This document shows positions 36,322 through 45,763 of a DNA stretch of 64,000 bases, one piece after another. Source of the stretch: Limimaricola sp027213785 (GTDB lineage: Bacteria; Pseudomonadota; Alphaproteobacteria; Rhodobacterales; Rhodobacteraceae); contig NZ_CP193759.1 in the NCBI RefSeq assembly GCF_050847355.1, positions 62,001-126,000 on the forward strand, read 5' to 3'. The stretch's first letter is position 1. Every line of letters starts with the position of its first letter. The notes below the pieces were generated by a model. The model worked only from the letters and a program-made list of their open reading frames with translations. It was not told the DNA's origin and did not search any database. Made by a program: the position numbers and the translations under genes.

Positions 36322-37509
36322 ATGATGAAGACGCTCGGATCCCTGCTCGTGGCGGCCCTGCTGGTGAGCGGGGCGTGGTGGATCGGCTTCGGGCCGGAAA
36401 CCGGTGCGGGGCAGGCGCCCGCGGAAAGCGCGGCGCCGATGCGCGGCCCCGGCGGGGCGGGGGTTGGCGGCCGCGCCGCCCTCGTCACCACGCAGCCGGT
36501 CGAGTTCATTCCTTACGAGGACGTCTATCAGGCCATCGGCACGGTGCGGGCCGGGCACCGCGTGCAGGTCCAGTCGCAAGTATCGGGGCAGGTGACAGAG
36601 AGCCTGATCGAGACCGGCGCCGAGGTCGAGGCGGGCACGCCGCTCCTGCGGCTCGACGACCGGGTGCAGCAGCTCGCCCTGCGCACCGCGAAGGCCGAAC
36701 TCGCCGAGGCGCAGAGCACGCTGTCGCGCTACGAGGCGCTTGCCGGTGGCGGCAACGTCGCCGTGACGGAGGTGCAGATCGCGGAGGCGCGCACGGCCGT
36801 CGAAATCGCGGCCGCGGCGGTGGAAGGCGCGGAGCACGACCTGTCGGAGCGGGTGATCGTGGCGCCGATCGGCGGGCATCTGGGGATGTCGGAAATCGAA
36901 CGCGGCACCGCGATCTCGGTCGGCACCGACATCGTCACGATCAGCGATCTCGACGAGATGCGGGTCTCATTCAGCCTGCCGGACCGGGCGCTTGGCAGCC
37001 TTGCCCCCGGGGTCGAGGTGGCGATGTCGCTGCCGACCCGCCCCGGCACGGTCTACGAGGCGGTGATCAGCGCCGTCGATACCGAGATCGACCCCTCGAC
37101 GCGGCAGATCGCGGTCGAGGCCAGGCTCGACGCCGCGCAGGTGCCGGTGCTGCCGGGATCGGTGGTCAACGTGGTGCTGGCCCAACCGAGCGACCCGGCA
37201 GCGAGCGTAGCGGCGCTCGCGGTGACCTGGTCGCGCGAGGGGGCGGGGGTCTGGCTCGACGAGGATGGCACCGCGCGCCGCGTTCCGGTCGAGATCCTGC
37301 ATCGCGCGGGCGACGCGGTCTGGCTCGACGCGCCGCTCGAACCGGGCGCGCGGGTGGTGGTCGAAGGCACCCAGAAGATCCGCGAAGGGGGCGCGATCGC
37401 CACGGCGACGCGGCAGGCGTCGCCGGAGGAGGGCGAGACTGGCGGGCGGCGCATGGGCGCGGCGCGCGCGGCGGATCAGGACGAAGGAGGGCAGGGCCAT
37501 GAAGGCTGA
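36322..37509 (+). CDS. RND efflux periplasmic adaptor (HlyD/AcrA-type membrane fusion protein)
   Basis: 395 residues from the ATG at 36322 (second ATG at 36325), after GGAAAGGG. A signal/anchor helix spans about residues 5-22. The lipoyl halves surround a short helical hairpin: GTVRAGHRVQVQSQVSGQVTE before and LSERVIVAPIGGHLG after. A beta-barrel with TRPGTVYEAVISAVDTEIDP follows. It links the inner-membrane pump to an outer-membrane channel, which is not encoded here. Overlaps the pump gene by 11 bp. Confidence 0.9.
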   Translation: MMKTLGSLLVAALLVSGAWWIGFGPETGAGQAPAESAAPMRGPGGAGVGGRAALVTTQPVEFIPYEDVYQAIGTVRAGHRVQVQSQVSGQVTESLIETGAEVEAGTPLLRLDDRVQQLALRTAKAELAEAQSTLSRYEALAGGGNVAVTEVQIAEARTAVEIAAAAVEGAEHDLSERVIVAPIGGHLGMSEIERGTAISVGTDIVTISDLDEMRVSFSLPDRALGSLAPGVEVAMSLPTRPGTVYEAVISAVDTEIDPSTRQIAVEARLDAAQVPVLPGSVVNVVLAQPSDPAASVAALAVTWSREGAGVWLDEDGTARRVPVEILHRAGDAVWLDAPLEPGARVVVEGTQKIREGGAIATATRQASPEEGETGGRRMGAARAADQDEGGQGHEG

Positions 37510-40500
37510 AGCCTCCGCCGGCGGCAGCCTCGCCGCGCTGTTCGTGTCGCGCCCGGTGCTGGCGCTGGTTCTCAACCTGCTTCTCGCCGTCGCGGGGATC
37601 GCGGCCTTCATGGATGTCGAGGTGCGCGAAATGCCCGATGTCGATCAGCCGGTGATCTCGATCCGCGCCTCCTATGACGGCGCCGACCCTCAGACCGTCG
37701 ATACCGAGGTGACCTCGGTACTCGAGGAGGCGCTGAGCGCGCTGGACGGGATCAACGCGATCTCGTCGAGTTCCGGCTTCGGCTCGTCGCGGATCACCGT
37801 GGAACTGGCCTCGGGCATCGATATCGATGCCGCCGCCACATCCGCCCGCGAGATCGTCGCGCAGCAGGAGCGCCAGCTTCCCGACAGCATCGACACGCCG
37901 AGCGTGACCAAGAGCGACGCCGATGCCGATCCGATCATCCGCCTCGCCATCGCCGGGGACGCGACGCTGGCCGAGCTGTCGCGCATCGCCGAGGAGGATG
38001 TGGCCGAGAGGCTGGAGATGATCCCCGGCATTTCCGAGGTCGAGGTCGCGGGCACCCAGGAGAACGAGTTCCTGGTACGGGTGAACATGACCGCCCTCGT
38101 CGCGCGCGGGCTGGAGATCGGCGACGTCGAAACCGCGCTGGCGACGCTGCGCAACGACGCGCCGCTGGGCGAGATCGAGAGCGGCAGTCAGAGCGTCACG
38201 CTGCGCACCGCCAACCCCGGGACCACGGCCGAGGCGATCTCGCAGCTGCGGGTCGGCGCGACGGCCCGCCTGGGCGACGTCGCCTTCGTGCAACTCACCG
38301 CGCAGGAGCGCGACGTCTTCACCCGGCTCAACGGGCAGAGCGCGGTCGGGCTGAACGTGCTGCGGCAATCCGACGGCAACACGCTGACCATCTCGCGCGA
38401 GGTGCGCGCCGCGGTGGCCGATCTGTCCGAGACTTTGCCCGAGGGCATCAATCTCGTCGTGACCTCGGATGACGGGGTGTTCATCGAGGGTTCGATCACC
38501 GAGGTGGCGCGCTCGATCGGGCTGGCGGTGCTGATCGTGATCGCCGTGATCTTCGTGTTCCTGCGGGCCTGGCGCGCGACCCTGATCCCGGCGCTGGCGA
38601 TCCCCGGCGCGCTCATCGGCACCATTGCCGCGATCTGGCTTGCGGGTTTTTCGGTCAATACGATCACGCTTCTGGCGCTGGTGCTGGCCAGCGGCATGGT
38701 GGTCGACGACGCGATCGTCGTGGTCGAGAACATCGTCAGGCATCGCCGCATGGGGGCCGGCGCGCGCGCCGCCGCGATCCGGGGCACCGGCGAGGTGTTC
38801 TTCGCGGTGATCTCGACCACCGCGACGCTGGCTGCGGTCTTCATCCCGATCTCGTTCCTGCCGGGGCAGGCGGGCGGCATCTTCTCGGAATTCGGCTATG
38901 TGATTGCCTTTGCGGTGATGCTGTCCTCCTTCGTGGCGCTGACGCTGGTGCCGATGCTGGCGGCGGCGCTCGATCCCGGTCGCACGGGGAGGGTTGCCGC
39001 GAGGCCCGCTCCGGGCCTCGTCACCCGCGCCTATGCATGGCTGATCGATCGCTGCCTGCGCGCGCCGATCGTCGTTCTCGGGGCGGCCATGGCCTTCGCG
39101 ATCTTCGCCGCGGCGAGCTTCGCCTCGCTCGACTCGACGCTGACCCCGAACGAGGATCGCGGCTTCTTCATGATCATGGGACGCGGACCCGCCGGGGCCA
39201 GCGCGACCTATGTCGACACGCAGATCCGCGAGGTCGAGGCGATCGCCGAAAGCTACCGCGAGAGCGGCGCGGTCGAATCCGTGTTGTCGATCTCAGGCTT
39301 CGGCGGCTCCGGCAGCGGCTTCGTCATCGTGCGGCTGGCCGATTGGGAGGCGCGCGACGTGGCGCAGCAGGATCTCGTGGCCGATCTGAACCGGCAGCTG
39401 CAATCGGTGCCCGGGCTCACGGTGATGGCGCGGTCGAGCAATTCCCTCGGCATCCGGGGCGCGGGTCGGGGCCTGCAATTCGCAGTCACCGGCGACGATT
39501 ACGACACGCTCGCGGCCGAGGCCGAGACGCTCGTGGCGGCGATGCGGCAGGAGCCCGAGATCTTCGCCTCGCCGCAGGTCGACTACGACACGACGCAGCC
39601 GATGATCGAGGTCGAGATCGACACCGCCATGGCGGCGGAGCTGGGCGTCACGCCGGCCGAGGCGAGCGCGATGATCGAGATGCTGACCGGCGGCACCACC
39701 CCGGTGAGCGTCTTCGTCGACGGCATCGAAACCGACGTGACGGTGCAGTCCGGCGGCAAGCCGATCGAGGGGCCGGGCGATCTCGAGCGCGCCTTCCTGC
39801 GCACGGATGGCGGCGGCTACGTGCCGCTTTCGGCCATCGCCAGCTTCGAGCAGGTGGCGGGCGCGTCGCAATTGTCGCGCGAGGGGGGCGACCGGGCGGT
39901 GCCCGCGACCGCGGGTCTCGCCAATGGCGTCGAACTCGGCGTCGCGGCGGCGCGGGCCGAGGCGCTGGCGGCCGAGCTGCTCCCCGACGGCGCCAAACTG
40001 GTGCTCCTGGGCGAGGCGGCCGCGCTGGAGGATAGCCGTTCCGGCACCATCGCGGTCTTCGCCGTGGCCTTCCTCGTGGTGCTGCTGGTGCTCGCCGCGC
40101 AGTTCGAAAGCTTCGTCTCGGCGCTGGTGATCATGCTGACCGTGCCGTTCGGGCTTTGCGCCGCCGTGATGGCGATCGCGCTTACCGGCGGCTCGCTCAA
40201 CTACTACAGCCAGATCGGTCTCGTGATGCTGATCGGGATCATGGCCAAGAACGGCATCCTGATCGTCGAATTCGCCAACCAGCTGCGCGAGGCCGGGCAT
40301 GAGATCGACCGGGCGATCCGCGAGGCGGCGGAACTGCGGCTTCAGCCGGTGTTGATGACCATGGCCTCGACCGTGCTGGGCGGGCTGCCGCTGGTGCTGT
40401 CCTCCGGTGCAGGGGCCGAGGCGCGCATCGCGGTGGGCTGGGTCGTGGTCGGTGGGCTGGGCTTTGCCTCGGTCTTTACCCTTCTGCTGACGCCGGTCTT

Positions 40501-40576
40501 CTACAGGCTGATCGCGCCTTGGGGCGGCCAGCCCGGCGCCGCCGCAGCGCGCGCGCGGCAGGAGATGCTCTCGTAA
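37499..40576 (+). CDS. RND multidrug-type efflux transporter, inner-membrane subunit
   Basis: 1025 residues from the ATG at 37499. Twelve helices with two large periplasmic loops, as in AcrB/MexF-type pumps. The proton-relay aspartates are Asp403-Asp404 in GMVVDDAIVVVEN. The matching lysine lies in LIGIMAKNGILIVEFANQLRE in the second half. The N-terminal porter segment has REMPDVDQPVISIRASYDGADP, typical of HAE1 exporters. Substrates are unknown, likely hydrophobic drugs, bile-like or envelope-derived compounds. Confidence 0.95.
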   Translation: MKAEASAGGSLAALFVSRPVLALVLNLLLAVAGIAAFMDVEVREMPDVDQPVISIRASYDGADPQTVDTEVTSVLEEALSALDGINAISSSSGFGSSRITVELASGIDIDAAATSAREIVAQQERQLPDSIDTPSVTKSDADADPIIRLAIAGDATLAELSRIAEEDVAERLEMIPGISEVEVAGTQENEFLVRVNMTALVARGLEIGDVETALATLRNDAPLGEIESGSQSVTLRTANPGTTAEAISQLRVGATARLGDVAFVQLTAQERDVFTRLNGQSAVGLNVLRQSDGNTLTISREVRAAVADLSETLPEGINLVVTSDDGVFIEGSITEVARSIGLAVLIVIAVIFVFLRAWRATLIPALAIPGALIGTIAAIWLAGFSVNTITLLALVLASGMVVDDAIVVVENIVRHRRMGAGARAAAIRGTGEVFFAVISTTATLAAVFIPISFLPGQAGGIFSEFGYVIAFAVMLSSFVALTLVPMLAAALDPGRTGRVAARPAPGLVTRAYAWLIDRCLRAPIVVLGAAMAFAIFAAASFASLDSTLTPNEDRGFFMIMGRGPAGASATYVDTQIREVEAIAESYRESGAVESVLSISGFGGSGSGFVIVRLADWEARDVAQQDLVADLNRQLQSVPGLTVMARSSNSLGIRGAGRGLQFAVTGDDYDTLAAEAETLVAAMRQEPEIFASPQVDYDTTQPMIEVEIDTAMAAELGVTPAEASAMIEMLTGGTTPVSVFVDGIETDVTVQSGGKPIEGPGDLERAFLRTDGGGYVPLSAIASFEQVAGASQLSREGGDRAVPATAGLANGVELGVAAARAEALAAELLPDGAKLVLLGEAAALEDSRSGTIAVFAVAFLVVLLVLAAQFESFVSALVIMLTVPFGLCAAVMAIALTGGSLNYYSQIGLVMLIGIMAKNGILIVEFANQLREAGHEIDRAIREAAELRLQPVLMTMASTVLGGLPLVLSSGAGAEARIAVGWVVVGGLGFASVFTLLLTPVFYRLIAPWGGQPGAAAARARQEMLS

Positions 40577-40589
40577 CGACGGTGCGAGG

Positions 40590-40611
40590 GCGCGCCGGGA
40601 GGCCGGCGCGC
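40590..40611. terminator. Stem-loop after RND operon
   Basis: GCGCGCCGG (40590-40598) pairs perfectly with CCGGCGCGC (40603-40611) around a 4-nt loop, 14 bp after the stop. No T-tract follows, so it may be a Rho-assisted or partial terminator. Confidence 0.45.
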
Positions 40612-40714
40612 GTCGCTCTACCCCCGGATGCCGGGAGTGTTCCTGCCGTCGCGGAACCGCGATGCCGGGGGCCGGGTTCTGGCGGTGAGACGCACCGTTC
40701 AACGGGAGGATGCC

Positions 40715-41560
40715 ATGGCCTCGCGCCCCGTCTGGAAGGGCCAGCTGCGCCTGTCGCTGGTGGCCATTCCCATCGAGCTGCATTCGGCCCGCGAGAGCGG
40801 CTCGAAAACGAGTTTCCGACAGATCCACAAGCCCTCGGGCAAGCCGGTGAGTTACCAGAAGGTGGTGGCGGGGCTTGGACCGATCGACACCGCCGAGATC
40901 GTGAAGGGGTTCCAGACCGCCAAGAACGAATACGTCCTGATCGAGCCGGAGGAGATCGAGGAGATCCGGCTCGAAACCCGCAAGACGCTCGAGATGGTGC
41001 AGTTCGTCGAAGCGGCGGAGATCGCGCCGCTCTACTACGACGCCCCCTATTACGTGGTGCCCGCCGACGAGCTGGCGCAGGATGCCTACCGCGTGGTGCG
41101 CGACGCGTTGCGTCAGAGCGGCAAGGTCGGCCTCGGTCAGCTGGCGATGCGGGGGCGCGAATATCTCTGCGCGATCCGCCCCTGCGGCGACGGGCTGCTG
41201 CTCGAGACGCTGCGCTACGAGGACGAGATCCGAAAGGCGGAGCCGCTGTTCAGCCAGATCGAGGACGATCCCGCCGACAAGGAGCTGTTGGAGGTCGCGA
41301 CGCAGCTCATCGAGGCCAAGACCGCGCCTTTCGATGCCTCGGCCTATGAGGACCACTACGCGCAGGCGCTCAAGGAGCTGGTAGCGCGCAAATCCCGGTC
41401 CAAGAAGGCACCGCGTGCCCGGCCCGGCGAGGACGCGCCCGAGGTCGAGACCGACGACAAGGGCAACGTGGTCGATCTCATGGCCGCGCTCAAGAAGAGC
41501 CTCGAGAAGGACAAGAAGGGCGGGCGGAAATCGTCCTCCTCCCGCAAGAAGGCCTCATGA
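40715..41560 (+). CDS. ku: Ku-family DNA end-binding protein
   Basis: 281 residues from the ATG at 40715 after CGGGAGGA. Bacterial Ku core: RPVWKGQLRLSLVAIPIEL at the start, YVLIEPEEIEEIRLETRKTLEM, APYYVVPADELAQDAY and LGQLAMRGREYLCAIRPC. The C-terminal tail from about residue 230 is Lys/Arg/Ser-rich, the region that in bacterial Ku contacts DNA and recruits LigD. It forms a ring on broken DNA ends. Overlaps ligD by 4 bp, forming a two-gene NHEJ module. Confidence 0.95.
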   Translation: MASRPVWKGQLRLSLVAIPIELHSARESGSKTSFRQIHKPSGKPVSYQKVVAGLGPIDTAEIVKGFQTAKNEYVLIEPEEIEEIRLETRKTLEMVQFVEAAEIAPLYYDAPYYVVPADELAQDAYRVVRDALRQSGKVGLGQLAMRGREYLCAIRPCGDGLLLETLRYEDEIRKAEPLFSQIEDDPADKELLEVATQLIEAKTAPFDASAYEDHYAQALKELVARKSRSKKAPRARPGEDAPEVETDDKGNVVDLMAALKKSLEKDKKGGRKSSSSRKKAS

Positions 41561-44070
41561 GTCGGCTCGACCGCTACCGCGACAAGCGCGACTTCGACGT
41601 CACGCCGGAACCGCAGGCGGGCGAGGGCGGCGGTAACGGGCGCAGCTTCGTGGTGCAGAAGCACGATGCCACGCGCCTGCATTACGACTTCCGGCTCGAG
41701 CATGAGGGCGCGCTCTGGTCCTGGGCCGTGACGCGTGGGCCCTCGGACGATCCGCGCGAAAAGCGCCTCGCGGTCAGGACCGAGGATCACCCGCTGGATT
41801 ATGCCGGTTTCGAAGGGGTGATCCCGAAAGGCAATTACGGCGCAGGCACGGTGATGCTGTGGGACCGCGGTAGTTGGGAGCCGCTGGACGAGGATCCGGG
41901 CGCGGCGCTGGCGGCGGGCAAGCTCAAGTTCCGGCTCTCGGGAGAGCGGATGCAGGGCGGCTGGACGCTGGTGCGCATGAAGGGCCGGGCTCGGGACCGG
42001 GGGCGCGAGAACTGGCTCCTGATCAAGGAGCGCGACGATCAGGCGGGCGACGATCCCGAGGGTTTGACCAGGCGTCATCTCACCTCCATCGAGAGCGGCC
42101 GCGACCTCGACGAGATCGCGGCAGGGGCAGAGGCGGCCACGTGCCCCGAAGATGACGCGCGGAGCGCGCCGCATGGGGATGGCGGCGCCTCGCCGGAACG
42201 AAAGGGGGCGGCGCCCGGCTTCGTCGCGCCACAGCTCGCGACGCTGCGCGAGGAGGCGCCCGAGGGCGACGACTGGTGGCAGGAGCCCAAGTTCGACGGT
42301 TATCGCTGTCTGCTGTCGCTGGGCGCCGACGGGCCGCGTGCCTTCAGCCGTAACGGTCACGACTGGTCCGACCGCTTCGCACCGTTGATCGGTCCGGCGC
42401 GGGCCATTCCCTGTGACACCGCGTTGATCGATGGCGAGGTGACGGCGGGCGACGGCAATGGCGATTTCTCGACGCTGCAAAAGGCGCTTGGCGAAGGCGG
42501 AGCGCTGTCCTTCTATGCCTTCGATCTTCTGCATCTGGATGGCGAGGATCTGCGGGCGCAGCCCTTGGAGCAGCGACGCGAGGCGCTCGACGCGCTCTTG
42601 GGCGAACTGCCCGGCGACGGCGCGATCCGGCTTTCGCCCTATATCAGGGGCAGTGCCGAGGAGGTGCTGACGCATCTGTGCGGCGCGGGGGCCGAGGGCA
42701 TCATCTGCAAGCGGGCCGATGCGCCGTATCGCTCGGGGCGCAGTGCCGACTGGATCAAGGTCAAATGCGTCAAGAGCGCCGAGTTCGTGATCGGCGGCTG
42801 GTCCCCCTCCGACAAGCCGGGACGCCCCTTCGCCTCGCTGCTGCTGGGCAGTTTCGAGGGTGGGCATCTGGTCTATCGCGGCCGGGTCGGCACCGGCTTC
42901 GACGCCGAAACGATGCGGGACCTCGCCGCCCGGATGAAACCGCTCGCGCGCAAGACCTCGCCGTTCGACGAGGTGCCCAAGGATCTGGCGCGCGGCGCGC
43001 GTTGGATCACGCCGGAGCTGGTGGCCCAGATCCGCTATGCCGAGCTGACCGGCGAAGGCCGGGTCCGGCACGGCGTATTTCAGGGCCTGCGCGAGGACAA
43101 GGCCCCGGATGAGGTCTCCGCCGCGCAGGAGATGGCGGTCGAACGCGGCGACGCGTCGTCGGCCGAGCTGTCTCTGAGGGGCATCGACATCTCCAGCGCC
43201 GACCGCGTCGTCTATCCCGGCCCCGCCCTGACCAAGGGTGGTGTCGCGCGCTACTACGACGCTGTGGCGGACCGGATGCTCGCACATGCCGCGGATCGTC
43301 CCGTCGCGCTGGTGCGGATGCCCTCCGGGCTGGACGGGCAGCGCTTCTTCCAGCGCCACGTCGGCAAGGGATTCCCGGACGCCATCGGCACGGTCCGCCT
43401 GACCGAGGCCAGCGGCAAGGAAGCCGATTACATCACCTTGCCGAACGCACAGGCGCTCTTGGGCGCGGTGCAGATGGGGACCCTCGAGTTCCACATCCAC
43501 GGCGCGCGCAACGATCGGCTCGACCGGCCCGACCGGCTGGTCTTCGATCTCGACCCCGACGAGGGGCTGGGCTTCGGCGAGGTCCGGCGCGCGGCTCGCG
43601 AGGTCGGCGATCTGATGCGAAAGCTCGGCCTCGCTTGCGCGCCGATGGTGACCGGGGGCAAGGGCGTCCATGTCGTCGTTCCGCTGCGCCGCGTCGCCGG
43701 CTGGGAGACGCTGCGCGGCTTTGCGCAGGCCGTGGCGCAGGGGTTCGAACGCCGCGCCCCGGATCGCTACACCGCCACCATGTCCAAGACCCGCCGCAGG
43801 GGCCGCATCTTCATCGACTGGTTGCGCAACGATACCGCCGCCACGGCGATCTCGCCCTATTCGCTGTGCGCGCGACCCGGCGCGCCGGTGGCCGTGCCGG
43901 TGACATGGGACGAACTCGTCGATCTGGACCGCGCCAACGGTTTCTCGGTGGAGACCGCGGTCGCGCGCGCACAGGAGCCGTGTCCGCTGCTGGCGGCGGC
44001 GAAAGGCGCGCCGGGGCTGTCGGAGGCGACGCTGGACGCGCTGGAGGATTGGCTGGAAGAAAGCGCTTGA
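41557..44070 (+). CDS. ligD: Multifunctional ATP-dependent DNA ligase D (PE-LIG-POL)
   Basis: 837 residues with three domains. The 3'-phosphoesterase (about 30-170) has the His42-x-Asp44 and His78 sites in LHYDFRLEHEG and RTEDHPLDY. The ligase (about 222-510) has the adenylated Lys245 in EPKFDGYR and later VKCVKSAEFVIGGW. The primase-like polymerase (about 535-830) has Asp664/Asp666 in FDLDPDEG. The order PE-LIG-POL is common in proteobacteria. It processes, fills and seals ends held by Ku. All catalytic sites appear intact. Confidence 0.96.
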   Translation: MSRLDRYRDKRDFDVTPEPQAGEGGGNGRSFVVQKHDATRLHYDFRLEHEGALWSWAVTRGPSDDPREKRLAVRTEDHPLDYAGFEGVIPKGNYGAGTVMLWDRGSWEPLDEDPGAALAAGKLKFRLSGERMQGGWTLVRMKGRARDRGRENWLLIKERDDQAGDDPEGLTRRHLTSIESGRDLDEIAAGAEAATCPEDDARSAPHGDGGASPERKGAAPGFVAPQLATLREEAPEGDDWWQEPKFDGYRCLLSLGADGPRAFSRNGHDWSDRFAPLIGPARAIPCDTALIDGEVTAGDGNGDFSTLQKALGEGGALSFYAFDLLHLDGEDLRAQPLEQRREALDALLGELPGDGAIRLSPYIRGSAEEVLTHLCGAGAEGIICKRADAPYRSGRSADWIKVKCVKSAEFVIGGWSPSDKPGRPFASLLLGSFEGGHLVYRGRVGTGFDAETMRDLAARMKPLARKTSPFDEVPKDLARGARWITPELVAQIRYAELTGEGRVRHGVFQGLREDKAPDEVSAAQEMAVERGDASSAELSLRGIDISSADRVVYPGPALTKGGVARYYDAVADRMLAHAADRPVALVRMPSGLDGQRFFQRHVGKGFPDAIGTVRLTEASGKEADYITLPNAQALLGAVQMGTLEFHIHGARNDRLDRPDRLVFDLDPDEGLGFGEVRRAAREVGDLMRKLGLACAPMVTGGKGVHVVVPLRRVAGWETLRGFAQAVAQGFERRAPDRYTATMSKTRRRGRIFIDWLRNDTAATAISPYSLCARPGAPVAVPVTWDELVDLDRANGFSVETAVARAQEPCPLLAAAKGAPGLSEATLDALEDWLEESA

Positions 44071-44219
44071 GTGCTCCGACTGCGCAAGATCGCTCGAGAA
44101 TCCAGGCGGCGATCCCCTCCGGATTGCCGAGGTCGGACCGCTTGTCCTTCGGCGCCGTCATTCCCAGTTCGGAGCGGATGGCCGGGCCCGGATCGCCCGG
44201 CGGACGAAGGAGAAACGGT

Positions 44220-44954
44220 ATGTTCGGCAAGGTTCTATCGAGCCTCGGTATTGGCGGCGCGACGGTGGATGCGGTGCTGGAGAGCAGCGACGTCGAAGTG
44301 GGGCGCATCCTCAGGGCGGAAATCCGCATCGAGGGCGGCACCGCGCGGCAGGAGATCCGCAGCGTCGATCTGGAGCTTGCGACCCGCTGCCTCGTCGAGG
44401 GGCCCGGAGATCGCAAGATCCACAGCGACATCATCCTTGCCGCAGGCAGGGTGGAGATCGGCGCGGTGGATGCCGGAGAGGAGCTGAGCTTTCCGATCGA
44501 GATGCACGTTCCGGATTCGGCGCCGATCAGCATCGGCTCGACCCGGAGCTTCCTGCGGACCCGGCTCGACGTGCCCGGCGCGGTCGACCCCAAGGACGAG
44601 GATCTCGTCAACATCCTGCCCAGCCCGACCATGACGGCGGTGCTGCAAGGGGTGCAGGAGGCCGGGTTCCGGCTGGTGGAGACCGAGGTCGAATATGACC
44701 GCCGCCGTGTGCCGCCCTTCGTGCAGGAGTTCGATTTCAGGCCCACGGGCTTGGGCGATTTCGGGATCGAGGAGGTCGAGATTTCCTTCGTGCCGGTCTC
44801 GGGCGGCGTCGAGGTGCTGCTGACGGTCGATAATCGCGGCGGGTTCTTTCTGGCCGGGCGCGAGAAGACAGCGCGTATCCGGGTCGATCATGCCGAGGCC
44901 GCCCGGGTCGACATGGGGCGCGAGTTGCGCCGGGCGATCGAGCGGCTGCGCTGA
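44220..44954 (+). CDS. Spo0M-like (sporulation-control / arrestin-fold) protein
   Basis: 244 residues from the ATG at 44220 after GAAGGAG. It begins MFGKVLSSLGIGGATVDAVL, the usual Spo0M opening, followed by beta-rich sequence with LRTRLDVPGAVDPKDEDLV and QEFDFRP. Spo0M proteins have an arrestin-like fold; in Bacillus they affect sporulation, but members occur widely in non-sporulating bacteria where their role is unclear. It lies 149 bp after ligD, so co-transcription is possible but not shown. Followed by a terminator-like hairpin. Confidence 0.82.
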   Translation: MFGKVLSSLGIGGATVDAVLESSDVEVGRILRAEIRIEGGTARQEIRSVDLELATRCLVEGPGDRKIHSDIILAAGRVEIGAVDAGEELSFPIEMHVPDSAPISIGSTRSFLRTRLDVPGAVDPKDEDLVNILPSPTMTAVLQGVQEAGFRLVETEVEYDRRRVPPFVQEFDFRPTGLGDFGIEEVEISFVPVSGGVEVLLTVDNRGGFFLAGREKTARIRVDHAEAARVDMGRELRRAIERLR

Positions 44955-44960
44955 GAGCCT

Positions 44961-45004
44961 GCCGCCCCCCGGGCGGATTCGGGGGGCGGCCATGCTATCT
45001 TTTT
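44961..45004 (+). terminator. Rho-independent-like terminator after spo0M-like gene
   Basis: GCCGCCCCCC (44961-44970) pairs perfectly with GGGGGGCGGC (44981-44990), loop 10 nt, followed by CATGCTATC and a run of five T (45000-45004). A second small hairpin GCGCCC/GGGCGC follows at 45005-45020. The convergent AhpD-like gene ends at 45040. Confidence 0.6.
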
Positions 45005-45039
45005 GCGCCCCCGAGGGCGCGGCAATCGGTTCGTGCGGC

Positions 45040-45603
45040 TCAGGCCGCCTTGTCGGCCGGGCTCCAGGCGAATTTCTGGAACGGCTTGTCGACCGGCGTT
45101 TCGGCGATGTGGTTGGTGTAGTTCGACATGACCTTCTGGCTGTAGCCGAGGATCACCTCGAGGATGTTGCGCTTGGTGAAACCGGCGTCGAGGAAGGCCT
45201 GCACGTCGGCTTCGGCGACGTTGCCGTGCTGGCGCACCAGCTTCAGGGTGAAATCGCGCAGCGTTTCGAGCCGGGTGTCGGGCAGCGGCGTGCCGTCGCG
45301 AAGCGCATCCGTGATCGCGTCGTCGACGCCCATGCTCTTGGCGATGCCGGTATGGGCGGGCACGCAGTAGTGGCAGGCGTTCTCGACGTTCACGGTCTGC
45401 CAGACGACGGTCAGCTCGTCCTTGTCGAAGCTGGAATTCAGAAAGAGCTCGTGAACACGCTGATAGGCGTCGAGCAGGCCGGGGGCCTCGGCCATGACGG
45501 CGTGCAGCCCGGGCACCATGCCGAAGGCGGCCTGCGACTTGGCGAGCAGGGGCTTCGATGCGTCGGGGGCGGTGGTTTCGTCGTGCAGCGTGAAATCGGT
45601 CAT
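45040..45603 (-). CDS. AhpD-like / carboxymuconolactone decarboxylase-family protein
   Basis: 187 residues. The redox-active CxxC with a following histidine is visible: Cys77, Cys80 and His84 in ENACHYCVPAHT, with Glu63 upstream. This is the alkylhydroperoxidase-like arrangement. Such proteins reduce peroxides or act as thiol-dependent oxidative-stress proteins. The gene is divergent from a TetR regulator, with a large double palindrome between them, so expression is probably repressed until a reactive compound is sensed. The exact substrate is unknown. Confidence 0.85.
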   Translation of the reverse strand: MTDFTLHDETTAPDASKPLLAKSQAAFGMVPGLHAVMAEAPGLLDAYQRVHELFLNSSFDKDELTVVWQTVNVENACHYCVPAHTGIAKSMGVDDAITDALRDGTPLPDTRLETLRDFTLKLVRQHGNVAEADVQAFLDAGFTKRNILEVILGYSQKVMSNYTNHIAETPVDKPFQKFAWSPADKAA

Positions 45604-45658
45604 GCGTGTCTCCTTGGGTCGGGCCGGGAGGGCCCGTCACGAGGGCGAACATAAGGCT

Positions 45659-45700
45659 ATTGAGTGATCGCTCAAGTACTGAATTGAGCAATCACTCAAT
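45659..45700. promoter_or_regulatory. Double-palindrome TetR operator
   Basis: Arms ATTGAGTGATCGCTCAA (45659-45675) and TTGAGCAATCACTCAAT (45684-45700) are reverse complements with a single mismatch, 8 bp apart. Each arm is itself a near-palindrome (TTGAG...CTCAA). Two stacked sites suit two TetR dimers. The element is 63 bp from the TetR start and 55 bp from the AhpD-like start. Confidence 0.8.
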
Positions 45701-45763
45701 CTTGAGGCGCGGGTCTCGACGCTGGGGCGGGACAATCGCCGCAGGAGCCCCTATCTTTCGGAC

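Noticed and set aside
39293..43671. Long antisense frames over the RND pump, Ku and LigD genes
   Set aside because: They read as His/Arg/Glu-rich noise; the sense genes have intact catalytic motifs.
43811..44163. Leftward open frame between ligD and the Spo0M-like gene
   Set aside because: Only its first part lies outside ligD; it has no ribosome site I can support and most of it is antisense to ligD.
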